From NCBI RefSeq assembly GCF_003721515.1, contig NZ_RJJD01000002.1, forward strand, positions 310,001 to 374,000: a stretch of DNA of 64,000 bases, in the 5' to 3' direction. Below the pieces are notes generated by a model that saw only the letters and a list, made by a program, of their open reading frames with translations, had not been told where the DNA came from and made no database searches. This DNA is from Rufibacter latericius. Lineage in GTDB: Bacteria > Bacteroidota > Bacteroidia > Cytophagales > Hymenobacteraceae. Of this stretch, positions 42,713 to 53,800 are shown piece by piece. The translations under genes were made by a program, and so were the position numbers. Positions within the stretch are counted from its first letter, which is position 1. The number at the start of each line of letters is the position of its first letter.

Positions 42713-45700
42713 TCAGGGCCTGAAAGCCCGGTAGAGTTCAAAATTCTGTTGCCCGATGTACTCCAGGAAGTGGTCGTTGGAGGTGAGGTAATCCAGGGAA
42801 ACATTCGCTTCTTTCACGTCAAAGCGGGCCACGGTCATAGGCAACAGGTTTTCCATGCCGGGATCATCCATCAGCTGAGAAGGCTCCACCGCGCGGGTTT
42901 TGGCCCGGGAAAGCGTATCGTTCAAGATGCCTAGTAACACATCCCAGTTCCATTTGGGAGCTCCGGTGGGTTCTACGGCTAGCAACAAGGCATTGGGGGC
43001 CGAGGCGTTGGGCTGGTCATAGTTGAAGGCGATGCCGGAGATCTCCTTTTCGTTGGGAATTGCCTCGGTCCATTCATCAATCAGCAGGGCCGACTGTAGT
43101 TCTTCTACCTTCAGGGCTTTGGTTCCGTGAATGGCCATGGCAATGGTATCATCCATGATGTCGAACTTCTCGCCGGTTTTCTCATTGATTTCCGGAAACT
43201 CCACTGCCAGCCAGCTGTTGACTTCCAAGGGTGGGAACTGGGCTGCCGTAAAAAGGGTGTCGGACTCTGCCTGGGCTTCTGACAGCATTCGCACATGCTC
43301 CAGGTGCTTCATGTTCTGCCGTACGGCCGCCACTGATTCTAACCAGGTCTCCACGGAAAGTTCGTTTGTGGTGCCGTGTAGGGTATTGATGTGGCGCAGG
43401 AGCTGATCTCCCCCGTCGCTCAGTACTTCGGATACATCAGCTGGATTCAGGTACCTGAAACGGGGAATCACCAGGAAGTCATCGCCCAAAAGTGCTTTTG
43501 CCGCTTCCGTTAACCTGGTGACCTGGGTGTTGGGGTTCGTCTCGGCGTCTGCCTTGGTGATTTTATCCTTGGCGGTTTTAAGCTTCTGATCCATGCTCTT
43601 CCAAACCCCGGCCGCAGCGGTCAACAAATCCACCTGGCGGGCTTCAGGGGTGTAGCCGGAATTTTCTACAAACGTTGTTTTGATGCCGTACAAAGAAGCC
43701 TGTGACAGGAGTTGTTTCAGTTGCCGGCTACCGGTCTCCGAAACGGTGAGTTTTTCCAGGATGCCTCTTTCCGCCCCTTTTTCGTAAAACAGGTCAAAAA
43801 CCTTCTGGAAAGTTGCTGCCTGCGCTCCTGATTCAGCGTTTTCATCCGGCGCTGTTTCATTGATTGTTTTCAGCACCTGAGTAAGGCTTTCGAGACTGAC
43901 GCTTACCCTGGCCTTCAGATCTGCTACCTCCCATCCATACAGCAAAGCTGGGTCCTTGATTTCGGTTTTGCTACGCGGGGAGAAATCCTTTGCACTGGCC
44001 GCCCTTGCGCTGGTGAGCAGAACCCGTAAGGATCTGATCAAAGGAATGGCTTGGGCAAAGGTTCTTTTACCGGAGGCGGTTTCGGGCTCAAAACTGATTT
44101 TCAACCTGCTTTTTTCCGGTACCGGAGTGTTGTTGAGGTATACCTGTTCAATCCTGGCTTCCAGTTCCCTGGCCCCTGTCTGTAAATCTGTTCCTACGGC
44201 ATAAACCAAATCAATGGGTTGCAGTCCAAGAGCCGCCAAGGAAATGCTTTCTGTCTTGGAAACCACCCCTTCCTCGTCTACCAGGGAGGCAGTTGCTATA
44301 ATTTGAGTGGGATTTCCTATCATGGTGCCTAACCAATGGTTTAGCCCCGGCTCCATAGTAGAACGCTGACTTGGGTTCTCGGGCCATTTTCCGCCACCAG
44401 AGGCAGAAACTCCAGAATCGAAATGCATGGTGACCCGGTTGGTAAAGGAAAGATGGGTGGTGCGGGGTGTTTTATGGAATTCAAGTTCAGGAGGCATCTC
44501 CGCATTTTTCACGGCATTGAGCAAGGCTGCGGTTCGGTCTGTTTTACCTTGGGTGGCTTGGTAGGCGGTTTCTGAGACCATGAGGTCATTCAGGGCATCC
44601 AGGGTATCTTCCAGCCTGTTCTTCTCTTTGAGCACCAGAGCAAGGTGACCTGAGTGGGTGACCACAGCGGCAATTTGCGCCTCCTTGGCCAAGACTATTT
44701 TAAGCCCGTTTACCACAGAATAAGCCGGAACCGTCTCCTGGGCCTCAGTGCCTTGTTGCGGAATGGAGGCATGGTTGATGGGGAATGCCTCCCGAAGCGA
44801 CAGGATGTATTGGTTGAGGTTGTCAGCGGGGTTTAAGCTGGTCACGTCATGCAGGGCGCGTTCAAACTGGTAACCCAGCAAAGTCTCCAGTGATTGGTTA
44901 TTCTGAATGCCCTCATACACGAAAATTGCCCTTCTGACCCGTTCAGACGAGAGGTTGATGGCAAAATTACCCGGATCAGTTTTAGTGGCGTGGTTCTGGT
45001 AACCGGCCAGCAACAGCCCGGCCGCGGTAGCATGGTTGAGGGACGGCGTCTGCACGAACCCGGCGTTGGAGGGAACATGGTAGACCGGTTCGCCTCCGGT
45101 AGGTTTTAGGGCTTCGGGCACTTCAACCGCGTTTTTCTCTGCTACCCGCAGGTTCTCCACCCACCCGTAGGCGCCTATGTAAATGCCATCAGGTGCTACT
45201 GCCCTGTTGTTTTGCAGCCGTTTATGGAACAGGCCGGTCACCCAGGCATCTAAGCGGTACGTGCACAGGTCTAGATGGTCTGCGAGGTGTTTATGTAATT
45301 TTAAGGTGGGAAGTTGGGCTAGCAACTTCATGGCCTCCTGCATCTCGTTGACTATTCTGCCCTCTACGGCTCTGTTCCCCGGCTCCAGTAAATAGTCTCC
45401 AATAGGGAAGGCTACCTGCAGTTTGTCTGGGGCAATGATGGATGGGGTTCCCTGCAATACTTCCCAACTGGTGATGTCCTTGTACTCGGTACTGAAGTTG
45501 AACAAGCTTTTCTCAAAGGCAGCCTTTCTTACGGGAATATCCGCTTTATGGAAGTAATCCTCGGTGGCGGTTTGTAGTTCCTGCAAAATTGCGTGCCGAA
45601 GCATCAGGTAAAGGATACTATTAGGAGGGCGCGTTCCCAGGTTATGTACGTAGAGGTCATTTACCTTTTTGGCTTGGGCCAGCCATCCAATGAAGTTTAC

Positions 45701-47566
45701 ATTTCCGTCCCCGATTTTGTCCAGATAACGGTCGGCTGCGGGAAGAATGCCGTCCACCAATTTTTCATAGGGAATGGAGTTCAGGTATTTATAGAAGTTA
45801 AGGAAGGTAATCATGGAATCATTCTCTCCATCAGACTTCACATGCCCCAAGGTATGAAGGAAAGCCGCGGTGACATTTTGCTTGGCTTTAATTGCTTCCT
45901 CAAATCTGATCCCGTTGAACGAGGATAGAACAAGGTCTGGCAAATGGCCCAACCGTTGGCTGAAAGTCACGGAACCGGCGTCCAGCCCCAGGATCTCCAG
46001 TATGGTCTCTGAAGGGTCTCCTCCTCTGCCCACGTGCGCTACGCTGGAGGCAGTAATGGCATTCCATTTTTGCTGTAGTTTCTTTAAAACGCTTACTAAA
46101 CCCTGGTCAAAAACCTCATTCGGGTTTTCCTGCCAAGCTGTGAAATCACTTGTCAGCAGCATGGAATACGGCTGGTCTCCAACCCTAAAAGCAGGCAGGG
46201 AACCGGCTGCTGTCACATGGCCCGTAAAGAAATACCGCAACAGGGTCTGCTCACGCTTGGTTAAAACAGGTGAGGCAAGCACTTCCATAAAGTACCCGAT
46301 GGTGGCCGAGTACAGGGCTTTGTTCATGGCGGTCGCTTCAAACCACTCCCGCTCCGAGGCATGGTTAACCTCCTGGAAAAAAGAGGAATTAAGGCCCAAA
46401 GCTTTTGCTAGCTGAGTTGCATCCGTATTCTCCGCTTGGTTGTTCCCTTCTTGTTCCGGGCCAGCGTAATACCCTTTGGGCAGGTAATTCTCATTCTTGG
46501 TGTAAGCCGATCCGCGGGCTTGGGTGTTGTTGGTGGCGCTTCCTTGCGGCAGGATACTGAATCCTTTTCTGGAGTACAGGTGGTTTTCAAGTAACCCTTC
46601 CAGCATTTCCTGGCTGTCCTGCGGTTTTGAGGAGGAAAGCAGCCCCATCACGAGGATGCGCTCTATCTTCCCGCGCCGGAAGTGCTCAGGCTTCACCGGA
46701 ATCTTGAGGCCCAGTCCTTGCTCCACCGCTTTGTCAAAATCTGCCAGCCATGCAAAGCTCTGATCCAGTTCAATGGCATTCCCCGTTTTCTTAAAGGCAT
46801 TTTCGGCAAGGAAAGGATCAGGGCCGAGGAAAACCGTGTCCGGGACTACTGCTCCTACAAAGGAATCCACTACTTCATCACCATTGAGGAGGTGAACGAC
46901 AAATTTATCCGGTAAGAGTTGGGTACGGGGCGCCATAGTCCAGGCATGGGTTTTGGTCTGGTCTATTTTTCTGAACTGCACCTCTGTCTCTTCTCCCGCC
47001 AGGTCAGGGGACCAGTTCAAGGGTTGGGTCTGCTTTGCAATCCAAATCGCGCGTTGGGTGCCCACTGGCTTTGAAAACGTTCCCCACGCCTCTTTTTTCA
47101 GTTCCTCGCGTTTCTCTCCGCCCTCGCGGTTGGCCTTCACCAAGCTCTTCCAGTACTGCCTTCCCGCGGTTACCTCATTGTCCGTCAGCAAAGGTTCATG
47201 GGTGTGGATATGGATGTCATCTGGGTAGATCCTTACCCAAAGCTCCAAGGCCCCGGTGGGAACGGTCACAAACCTGGTTTCGATCCGGATTGGTAAAAAC
47301 AGCACCGGAACTCCGCCCTCCATTTCGGCGGCCACCAGTTTGTATTCATTCTCATCATACAATGTTTTAATGGCACCTTGGAGGTTGGTTTTCGCATTTT
47401 GATAAGCTTCGTTAGAAGCCTTTAACTGTTCCTGGATGGAGGCAAGCGTGGTGGGGTTCTCTGTTTTTTGCAGAAACGATTTGTCCAGGTACAACTGGCT
47501 GGAGGCCAGGTCCAGCTCTTTCCGGGCGTTGGCAATGTGCTGAAGGTTTTCGTCAATGGTAGCCAT
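42713..47566 (-). CDS. 1617-aa giant protein of unknown function
   Basis: The frame is uninterrupted for 1617 codons. The protein begins with a coiled coil (residues about 1-75), then GGVPVLFLPIRIETRFV and a WVRIYPDDIHIHTHEP segment (about 90-120), and has SILPQGSATNNTQARG near residue 340, which I recall as a conserved motif (PQGTPTNNT-like) in large uncharacterised bacterial proteins. The C-terminal half contains several helical segments and ends FLEYIGQQNFELYRAFRP. No signal peptide, membrane helix, nucleotide-binding motif or catalytic triad is seen. It starts 9 bp after the 1096-aa gene and is likely a structural or scaffold partner. Confidence 0.75.
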   Translation of the reverse strand: MATIDENLQHIANARKELDLASSQLYLDKSFLQKTENPTTLASIQEQLKASNEAYQNAKTNLQGAIKTLYDENEYKLVAAEMEGGVPVLFLPIRIETRFVTVPTGALELWVRIYPDDIHIHTHEPLLTDNEVTAGRQYWKSLVKANREGGEKREELKKEAWGTFSKPVGTQRAIWIAKQTQPLNWSPDLAGEETEVQFRKIDQTKTHAWTMAPRTQLLPDKFVVHLLNGDEVVDSFVGAVVPDTVFLGPDPFLAENAFKKTGNAIELDQSFAWLADFDKAVEQGLGLKIPVKPEHFRRGKIERILVMGLLSSSKPQDSQEMLEGLLENHLYSRKGFSILPQGSATNNTQARGSAYTKNENYLPKGYYAGPEQEGNNQAENTDATQLAKALGLNSSFFQEVNHASEREWFEATAMNKALYSATIGYFMEVLASPVLTKREQTLLRYFFTGHVTAAGSLPAFRVGDQPYSMLLTSDFTAWQENPNEVFDQGLVSVLKKLQQKWNAITASSVAHVGRGGDPSETILEILGLDAGSVTFSQRLGHLPDLVLSSFNGIRFEEAIKAKQNVTAAFLHTLGHVKSDGENDSMITFLNFYKYLNSIPYEKLVDGILPAADRYLDKIGDGNVNFIGWLAQAKKVNDLYVHNLGTRPPNSILYLMLRHAILQELQTATEDYFHKADIPVRKAAFEKSLFNFSTEYKDITSWEVLQGTPSIIAPDKLQVAFPIGDYLLEPGNRAVEGRIVNEMQEAMKLLAQLPTLKLHKHLADHLDLCTYRLDAWVTGLFHKRLQNNRAVAPDGIYIGAYGWVENLRVAEKNAVEVPEALKPTGGEPVYHVPSNAGFVQTPSLNHATAAGLLLAGYQNHATKTDPGNFAINLSSERVRRAIFVYEGIQNNQSLETLLGYQFERALHDVTSLNPADNLNQYILSLREAFPINHASIPQQGTEAQETVPAYSVVNGLKIVLAKEAQIAAVVTHSGHLALVLKEKNRLEDTLDALNDLMVSETAYQATQGKTDRTAALLNAVKNAEMPPELEFHKTPRTTHLSFTNRVTMHFDSGVSASGGGKWPENPSQRSTMEPGLNHWLGTMIGNPTQIIATASLVDEEGVVSKTESISLAALGLQPIDLVYAVGTDLQTGARELEARIEQVYLNNTPVPEKSRLKISFEPETASGKRTFAQAIPLIRSLRVLLTSARAASAKDFSPRSKTEIKDPALLYGWEVADLKARVSVSLESLTQVLKTINETAPDENAESGAQAATFQKVFDLFYEKGAERGILEKLTVSETGSRQLKQLLSQASLYGIKTTFVENSGYTPEARQVDLLTAAAGVWKSMDQKLKTAKDKITKADAETNPNTQVTRLTEAAKALLGDDFLVIPRFRYLNPADVSEVLSDGGDQLLRHINTLHGTTNELSVETWLESVAAVRQNMKHLEHVRMLSEAQAESDTLFTAAQFPPLEVNSWLAVEFPEINEKTGEKFDIMDDTIAMAIHGTKALKVEELQSALLIDEWTEAIPNEKEISGIAFNYDQPNASAPNALLLAVEPTGAPKWNWDVLLGILNDTLSRAKTRAVEPSQLMDDPGMENLLPMTVARFDVKEANVSLDYLTSNDHFLEYIGQQNFELYRAFRP

Positions 47567-47575
47567 AGTCTGGAA

Positions 47576-50500
47576 TTAGCGATTCATGGAAAAATGGATA
47601 TGTTCCAGGAGGGTCATAAACTTGGATTTGTCTACCACCTCCGGAACTTCTACGTCCAGCATTTCAGTAGCATGAATGGCTACCATCACCGGCTTTTGAA
47701 ATAGAATTGAAGCCATATCTGCGGAGCTTTTGCCCCAGGTTCCGGTTTTAGGGTCATTGGGGGCCGAGAAGTTCCCGCCAGGTTTTCCAGTATTACCGGG
47801 AACCACATCCGGGCTTAGGAACTTAATTTCCTGATCCCCAAAATTCTCCCAGGAAAGGTCGTTCCAGGTGAATTCTCCTGGTTTATTGGGTTCATAGGTG
47901 ACATCCATGCCAAACCGAGGCTCACCCGGTACTTCGGCCAGAATAAAGAACCAACCATGATTATCGGAGAAGTCGGTGGTAGGTTCCAGTCCTGCGGCTT
48001 CCTCAATGGTCAAATCAAAACCGAGTAGTTTGATATCCGGTCCAATCTCGGCCTGGTACAAGGGAAACTTCACTTCTTTCTTGTAGGCATCCGGGGTGAG
48101 TTCGGTGTGGATGATTTTCTTCTCCTCCTTGGTGAAGGCTTTCTGCGCGTAGATAACCGTATTAGGGAATTTCTTCAACAAATCCCCTCGGATGACAAAG
48201 ACCAGCTGTTCGGCATCTCCTTCCGCATCCCGGGCATTGTGCCGGCCCAGCAAGCTTTCTGCCGGCCAGGTATGGATGGGTTTGATGTCTTTCAGGCTGT
48301 CTGCGTCTTTGGGGGTAGTGTCTGGTGTTACAAAGCCGCTCACATCCCAGAATTGCCGGAAGTAACTTCCCCGCATATCGGTGGGGTACTCCCGCCACAG
48401 CAATTCTCTTCCCATCTCGTAGTTCAGCCCCATGAGATAGGCTTCAATGAACTTTTGGTTCGTTTTCAGAAGTGAGAGGGTGTTGTTGGGGATCAGGTGC
48501 AGGTTAGGAAGCAGGAACTCCTTGTCTAGATCTACTAAATACTTGTAGGAAGCCTCTGGAATATCTGGGTACGCCATGGCCTCTATGAATTCCTCCTCCG
48601 GCTTTTTGATGATTCCTTCCGGAAACCTGATTCGGGCATCTCTCAGTTTCTTGTAAGACATGGCAGGATTCAGGGCGTTTTTGACCTGGTTTTCCAAAGT
48701 GGCCACCTCCAGGATTGGAGCCTGTACTTTTGTCTCCTGAAACTGATATCTGATATTGGTACTCTGGTAGGCCTTTGTGACAGCATTGGAAAAAGCGGCT
48801 TTATCTAACTTGTTAATGACCACAGACGTGGCCAGAATGGGCGCGCCTCCTCCTCTTATAGGTCCAACGGCCCCTCCTCCCCGGGCTGGAGTTTCAACCC
48901 TGACGGTTCTATCTGCCGCCCCTCTCGCCCCGCCTCCTATGTTTAACGGATTAGCCTGTCTTCCTCTGGTTGGTCTGTCTCTGTCTGTTCTTAAGATATT
49001 CGGATTAGACGGCTCTTCATTTTCCCCGGTAGGTCGGGTGATAGGAACATCCAGGGTATCTCTGATGATGATGGGTCTGAAAGGGCCTTTCCAGTTTTTT
49101 ACCTCGGGCAATCCTCCTTTGTAGTTGGAGATGTTGTAGGCATAGTTTTCTTCAAGGTTAGATTGCCTGCTCCACACGGTCATAGAATCAAGGTTGGTGG
49201 GCGGTTCAAAAACGGTAAGGTCGTTTAAAACCTCAATTCCCTTGTAGGTTTGCTTTGCATCGGTTGAAAGGCCGTTCACCTTATTCATTCGCTGTACCAA
49301 AGTAGAATTGGCCTTGATGAAACTCTCGGTTCCAAGCCCTTTGGCTAGGGAGGTTTTGTTTCTGGTGATACGCCGGAAGCTTCCTTCAAAGACCGCCTGG
49401 GGAAGAAGGCTTTGCTCAATGTTCCGTTTCACGGTAAGAGGCCCGGCTAAAATCCTGGCGGCAAGTGGCTGGGCAAAGCTTAAAAGATCCTCAGAGGTCC
49501 TTTTATCCACTGTTTTCCGGTACATGATCCTTGAAACGGTGGCGTTGAACTGGAAAAAACGCATCTTCTTATTCGCCTCCAGCACCTCGTTCAACTGCTT
49601 CCAGGCCCGGTCCATGAATTTCTCCTGGTTGTCTTGCACTACCCTAGCCCCGAAACCAGCGGGCACTCGGGTGCGGGGATCCCGGTTCAGGTCATTGTAC
49701 CAGGCATCTGAATTGGTGTCTGCCTCAGGAATCGCTTTTTTGCCAGGAGAATCGGGGTCCATTTTCATGGCGTGGTACATCCCGTAATAAGGAATGGACA
49801 CGTAGGGGTCTTCATCAGGGTTTTCCTGCTGAAAGAGGTTCAGGTTTAGCAGTTTTTCTACTTCTTCAAAGAAAGGCTGCGGAGTGTCTGGCGGAGGAAA
49901 ATCGGTTGATTTGGCATTGGGGGCTTTCATGGCTCCTTCCAGCATCATGATTTGGGGAACAGGTGGGGAAACCTCTTCTTCTTTATCTGCTTGGGGAAAC
50001 CCAGGTTTGGAGCAATCCATGGGCCGCAAACCAACCCGCTCATCCATGATACGAGGTTCCAGTTGCTTTACCAGGAATTCAAAATCAAAATTCTGGCCGG
50101 TCCTGAAATGCCACCGATAATAGATGGGAAGTTCTCCGTCTTTGGAGGGCCAGGAAACCTGCTGGGCCTTAATTCCGGCTGTTGGCTGGCCCAGTCCTAT
50201 CAGCCTACCGGTTTCGTAACTAGGAACCAGAAAGGCATGGTAAAGTACATTGGGCTCCAGTTTTCGGGAACAAAGAATTCTGCTGTACACTCCGTCAGGA
50301 TCTCGTTTGGCGTCTTCCTCCAGGTCATCTATGAACGTCTCAAAGGCGGTTTCTTCATGAGCCAGGTTAGAGTGCATGTGGGCCCATAAATGCAACTGAT
50401 CAGCAGGCGGAAGGTTCGTCTGGTCCAGGACTTTGATGGAGGGCAGTGGTTGTCTTCTGGAAGTATCCTCAAATTCTCCTTCTTTTAGAACCACCAACGC

Positions 50501-50866
50501 CAACCAGGGTCTAAGATGATCCTTATTGGCTCCTGCCGGTGACGCGGGGGTGTATCTCCAGGGGAAGTCTTCGTCATAGAATTCAATGTAGGGCAGCAGG
50601 TTAGGTTCATAGTCAGAGATGCCCAGCAAAGGCTCCGTCCGGATGATCATGCTGTTCCGGATTCCGGTCACGTCTCCAGGGCCAATCATCAGGAAATTCT
50701 TTGTAAGCTCTGGGTCCTCTTCCATTCCGTTGACCTGTACATTTATGGAGATTTCGGCCCTTTCCACGTTGGTACCGGCTGTTGTTCCCAAAGTGTCTAC
50801 TTCTTTTATATTCCTAGCGATCCCCCTGCGCGCCCAGGAAAGGAACTGGTATTTACCGAAACTCAT
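47576..50866 (-). CDS. 1096-aa giant protein of unknown function
   Basis: The 1096-residue protein starts SFGKYQFLSWARRGIARNI and has a beta-rich N-terminal part with LRPWLALVVLKEGEFED (about residue 120). A Gly/Arg-rich linker (about 625-680: GRQANPLNIGGGARG, ARGGGAVGPIRGGGAP) separates it from a C-terminal part with LVFVIRGDLLKKFPNTVIYA (about 895-915) and GWFFILAEVPGEPRFGMDV (about 985-1003), segments I associate with uncharacterised large proteins but cannot name. No signal peptide or membrane segment. The gap to the preceding gene is 19 bp. Function unknown; a structural role beside the 1617-aa protein is inferred. Confidence 0.75.
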   Translation of the reverse strand: MSFGKYQFLSWARRGIARNIKEVDTLGTTAGTNVERAEISINVQVNGMEEDPELTKNFLMIGPGDVTGIRNSMIIRTEPLLGISDYEPNLLPYIEFYDEDFPWRYTPASPAGANKDHLRPWLALVVLKEGEFEDTSRRQPLPSIKVLDQTNLPPADQLHLWAHMHSNLAHEETAFETFIDDLEEDAKRDPDGVYSRILCSRKLEPNVLYHAFLVPSYETGRLIGLGQPTAGIKAQQVSWPSKDGELPIYYRWHFRTGQNFDFEFLVKQLEPRIMDERVGLRPMDCSKPGFPQADKEEEVSPPVPQIMMLEGAMKAPNAKSTDFPPPDTPQPFFEEVEKLLNLNLFQQENPDEDPYVSIPYYGMYHAMKMDPDSPGKKAIPEADTNSDAWYNDLNRDPRTRVPAGFGARVVQDNQEKFMDRAWKQLNEVLEANKKMRFFQFNATVSRIMYRKTVDKRTSEDLLSFAQPLAARILAGPLTVKRNIEQSLLPQAVFEGSFRRITRNKTSLAKGLGTESFIKANSTLVQRMNKVNGLSTDAKQTYKGIEVLNDLTVFEPPTNLDSMTVWSRQSNLEENYAYNISNYKGGLPEVKNWKGPFRPIIIRDTLDVPITRPTGENEEPSNPNILRTDRDRPTRGRQANPLNIGGGARGAADRTVRVETPARGGGAVGPIRGGGAPILATSVVINKLDKAAFSNAVTKAYQSTNIRYQFQETKVQAPILEVATLENQVKNALNPAMSYKKLRDARIRFPEGIIKKPEEEFIEAMAYPDIPEASYKYLVDLDKEFLLPNLHLIPNNTLSLLKTNQKFIEAYLMGLNYEMGRELLWREYPTDMRGSYFRQFWDVSGFVTPDTTPKDADSLKDIKPIHTWPAESLLGRHNARDAEGDAEQLVFVIRGDLLKKFPNTVIYAQKAFTKEEKKIIHTELTPDAYKKEVKFPLYQAEIGPDIKLLGFDLTIEEAAGLEPTTDFSDNHGWFFILAEVPGEPRFGMDVTYEPNKPGEFTWNDLSWENFGDQEIKFLSPDVVPGNTGKPGGNFSAPNDPKTGTWGKSSADMASILFQKPVMVAIHATEMLDVEVPEVVDKSKFMTLLEHIHFSMNR

Positions 50867-50885
50867 AATTTCTGGGGTAAGGAGT

Positions 50886-53800
50886 TTAAAGTGCGAGTTC
50901 GAAACTTTCTACAACCTGAATTTTATCAGCTAGTGCAGGATTGCCCTTCACAAGGGAACTGACATACTCTTTGGCTTCTGCCAGGGTGCTGGCCCTATAT
51001 CCACCTGCCATATCGGTTAGGGTAGATGTATCGGCAATGGCAAACCCAACAGGGTTCACCTCCACTTTGGCAGGGCTGTTGAGCGGACGGGTTTTGGTTT
51101 TAAGCCAACCAAGGTCAGATTTGGCCGCCGCCGATTGTCTGACCATATGTTTGAAGGCAAGGTCACCGATGGCGAAAAGTGCCCGGTCATCATCCTGGGT
51201 GTAATTTAACTCATAATCCATGACTACCGGATTCAGGTGGGGAATGGCCGTCAACAGTTTTCCGCTGTCTTTGAGTTTGAACCCGCTGTCCAGCATTTCA
51301 AAGGACTTGCGCGAGAGCTTTTCGCTTTCACTTAGTTTGGTGAAATGCCCCGGTGCAAACATCTCCTTCTCCGTGTCCTTGGCCTGCTCTTCCTGGTCAA
51401 TCAAAATTTTGGAAATGGTAAATTGATCTTCTTTCAGCGGGAGTAAACTGCCATACTGTTCTATCTTGTAATTAAGCGGAATGGCCCGCTGGCTGAACCG
51501 CAACTCACCGTAAGGATACAGCACCAGCGGAGGGTTTTCCTCTTCCTCAAAACTTCGGTGCGACACTGCTTGGTGCTGCGTTTCGGGGAGTTCAGCCCGC
51601 CAGTTCCTGATGTCCTTCAGTTCACTTTTCACCTTACCTAACAGGTCTTCGGTGGACTTACCTATCTCAGTAGGACTGTCTCCCCAGGTGGCATCAAAGC
51701 CGATGGTGATATCAAAGAACAGCAGCCCATAGGTTACCTCTCCTTCCACATGCCAAGGGGTAGCCCCAGAGAGAACCCCTTTGAAATGAATGCCTTGAAG
51801 AATAGTGGAGTTTTTCCGGATGGCCAGGGTTGCCTCCAGGGCAATGGAGAAACTGAATGGGTCAAAAATGAAAATGGCATCGAAGGCTAGCAATCCGTAC
51901 AGGTTGAATCCCATGGGCCCGTAAGCCAATAACTCCAGTTTAGCCCCAAACTGCAGGGAGTTGGTAGTGATGGCGAAATAGCACTCTATGGTAAGCCGCG
52001 GATTGTTGCCACTTAGCAAAGAAAGCCCAATCCGGGCCATATCCCGGAAGGCGGAAGGCAACGTTGGAACGTTGGGGTAATCCCGGAAATCCGGGTGGAA
52101 CCCACCAACGCTGATGGCAAAAACGCTTTGATTTCCCCAGGCCACAGCAAATGCCATACTGCCCGTCAGCGGAAAACCAACCAGCATGGAGTCAAAAAGC
52201 TGGGCCTCGAAATAGATGAACTGGTTCTGGAAGTCTACTACACCCAGGAAATTAACTTGGAGTTTGAGCAGAGCCGCTTCTTCGGTGGGGAGTTTGGTGC
52301 TGATGACGCCCAAAATCAGAATCTTGGGATCTGGTATCTCCAGCATAAGGCCTAGTTCAATTTTAATGAGGGCGGGCGTTCCCCAGCCTATCTTCGCCAT
52401 CAGGCCAATTAAAAACTGACCTTCCCGAATGGGGAAAATCTGTTTCAGGTCGCTGATGATCCTGGGTACGTTTCCAATCACATCCTCAGGGAACAGCACA
52501 CTTTTGATGGCATTGGTCCGGAGCCCTAACCGGAGGGGCTCTACCTGTACGGTTCGGTTAAGCCCTAACAAGCCCCCCACCCCTAATAAGGTGAAACCAA
52601 AACCCAGTTGCAGGGGAGAAAACTCGGCGGTGATGATCACCATCATGGAAAAGCCTTTGGAGCCATCTGGCATGATGGTGTTGATCAACCCTACCGCTTT
52701 CAGGGTGAAGATTTCCTTGAACTGTAACTCCAGGGACCCAAAGTACTCGCCCCGGGGCTCATCTATGTACAGGAAGCCGCCCCCTTTGATCACCTCCGCG
52801 TTGACTTTGACCCCTACTCCGTTGGGCATTTTGATGCTGGGAAAAAGGTCATAGCCGGCAAGGCCGCCGTTATCGGCTCGTTTTTCCATTTCCAGGTTTA
52901 TTCCCAGGCGGCTCACGGCCAAGGTCAGCACCGGTCCGAATTTCAGCCAAAAGTCCAGTGACGTTTCCAGCACCATTTTATCAAAACTGCCCTGAACCCC
53001 GGTCTTTACATTGAGCACCTCCAGCCCCATGACATTGCCAAGGTTCTTATGTAAAGGCAACCGCAGGTCAATAGCGTTTAGGATCATTTTGGCCAAACCG
53101 GCAACTAAACCGTCCTCGCCCTCTCCACTGGAAGCGGCTCCCCCGCCGTCGGCGCCCTCCCTGGAAAGCGCCGAAGTTGTGGTGCCTGTTTTGGCAGGTG
53201 TGCCGGCGCTGCTATCCCCGAAAAAGAAGTTGCGCTTAAGTGAATAGCCAAAAGAGAGCGGTATTTTCTCTTCTATTTTCTCGGGAAGTTTGTCAAAAGG
53301 GAAACCGGTGAGGCCGCCCCTTCCAAAGAAAAAAGGCATCTCTGATTTGAAATACAGGACAAAGTCATCTGGGGTAATCTTGAAGCCCAGACCATACGTA
53401 CCAAAGCCGATTTTAACCGCGGGTTGGTTGAACAGAGACCACATGGACGGTTTGCTGCGTTCATGCTTGAATTCAACGCCTATCTTGTTGTTGCCTCCTA
53501 ATCCTTTATCGGGCAGGTTGCCAATCCGGAAGATTCCTTCTCCGGCAGCGTCAAATGTCACGGATTTACCCTCGCTTACCGGAAGATTGTAATCCAAATC
53601 CCCAGATTGGTTCACCACCAGAGAAAGGCCGCCATGGTCACCGGGAACCCAGGTGAGGGTATTGTAGAGCGTCGTTTCTGCTTTTTCTGCCGGAATGATG
53701 GTGATGGAATAACTGAGGGTACGGTCTGTGATATTGTCTGCCACCGGCGTAGTAGAGGTTTTCACGCCCTCAAACCCGTACCAGGATTCTATCTGCACGT

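Noticed and set aside
45870..46415. 181-codon plus-strand frame inside the 1617-aa gene
   Set aside because: Antisense shadow; the minus-strand frame is continuous across it.
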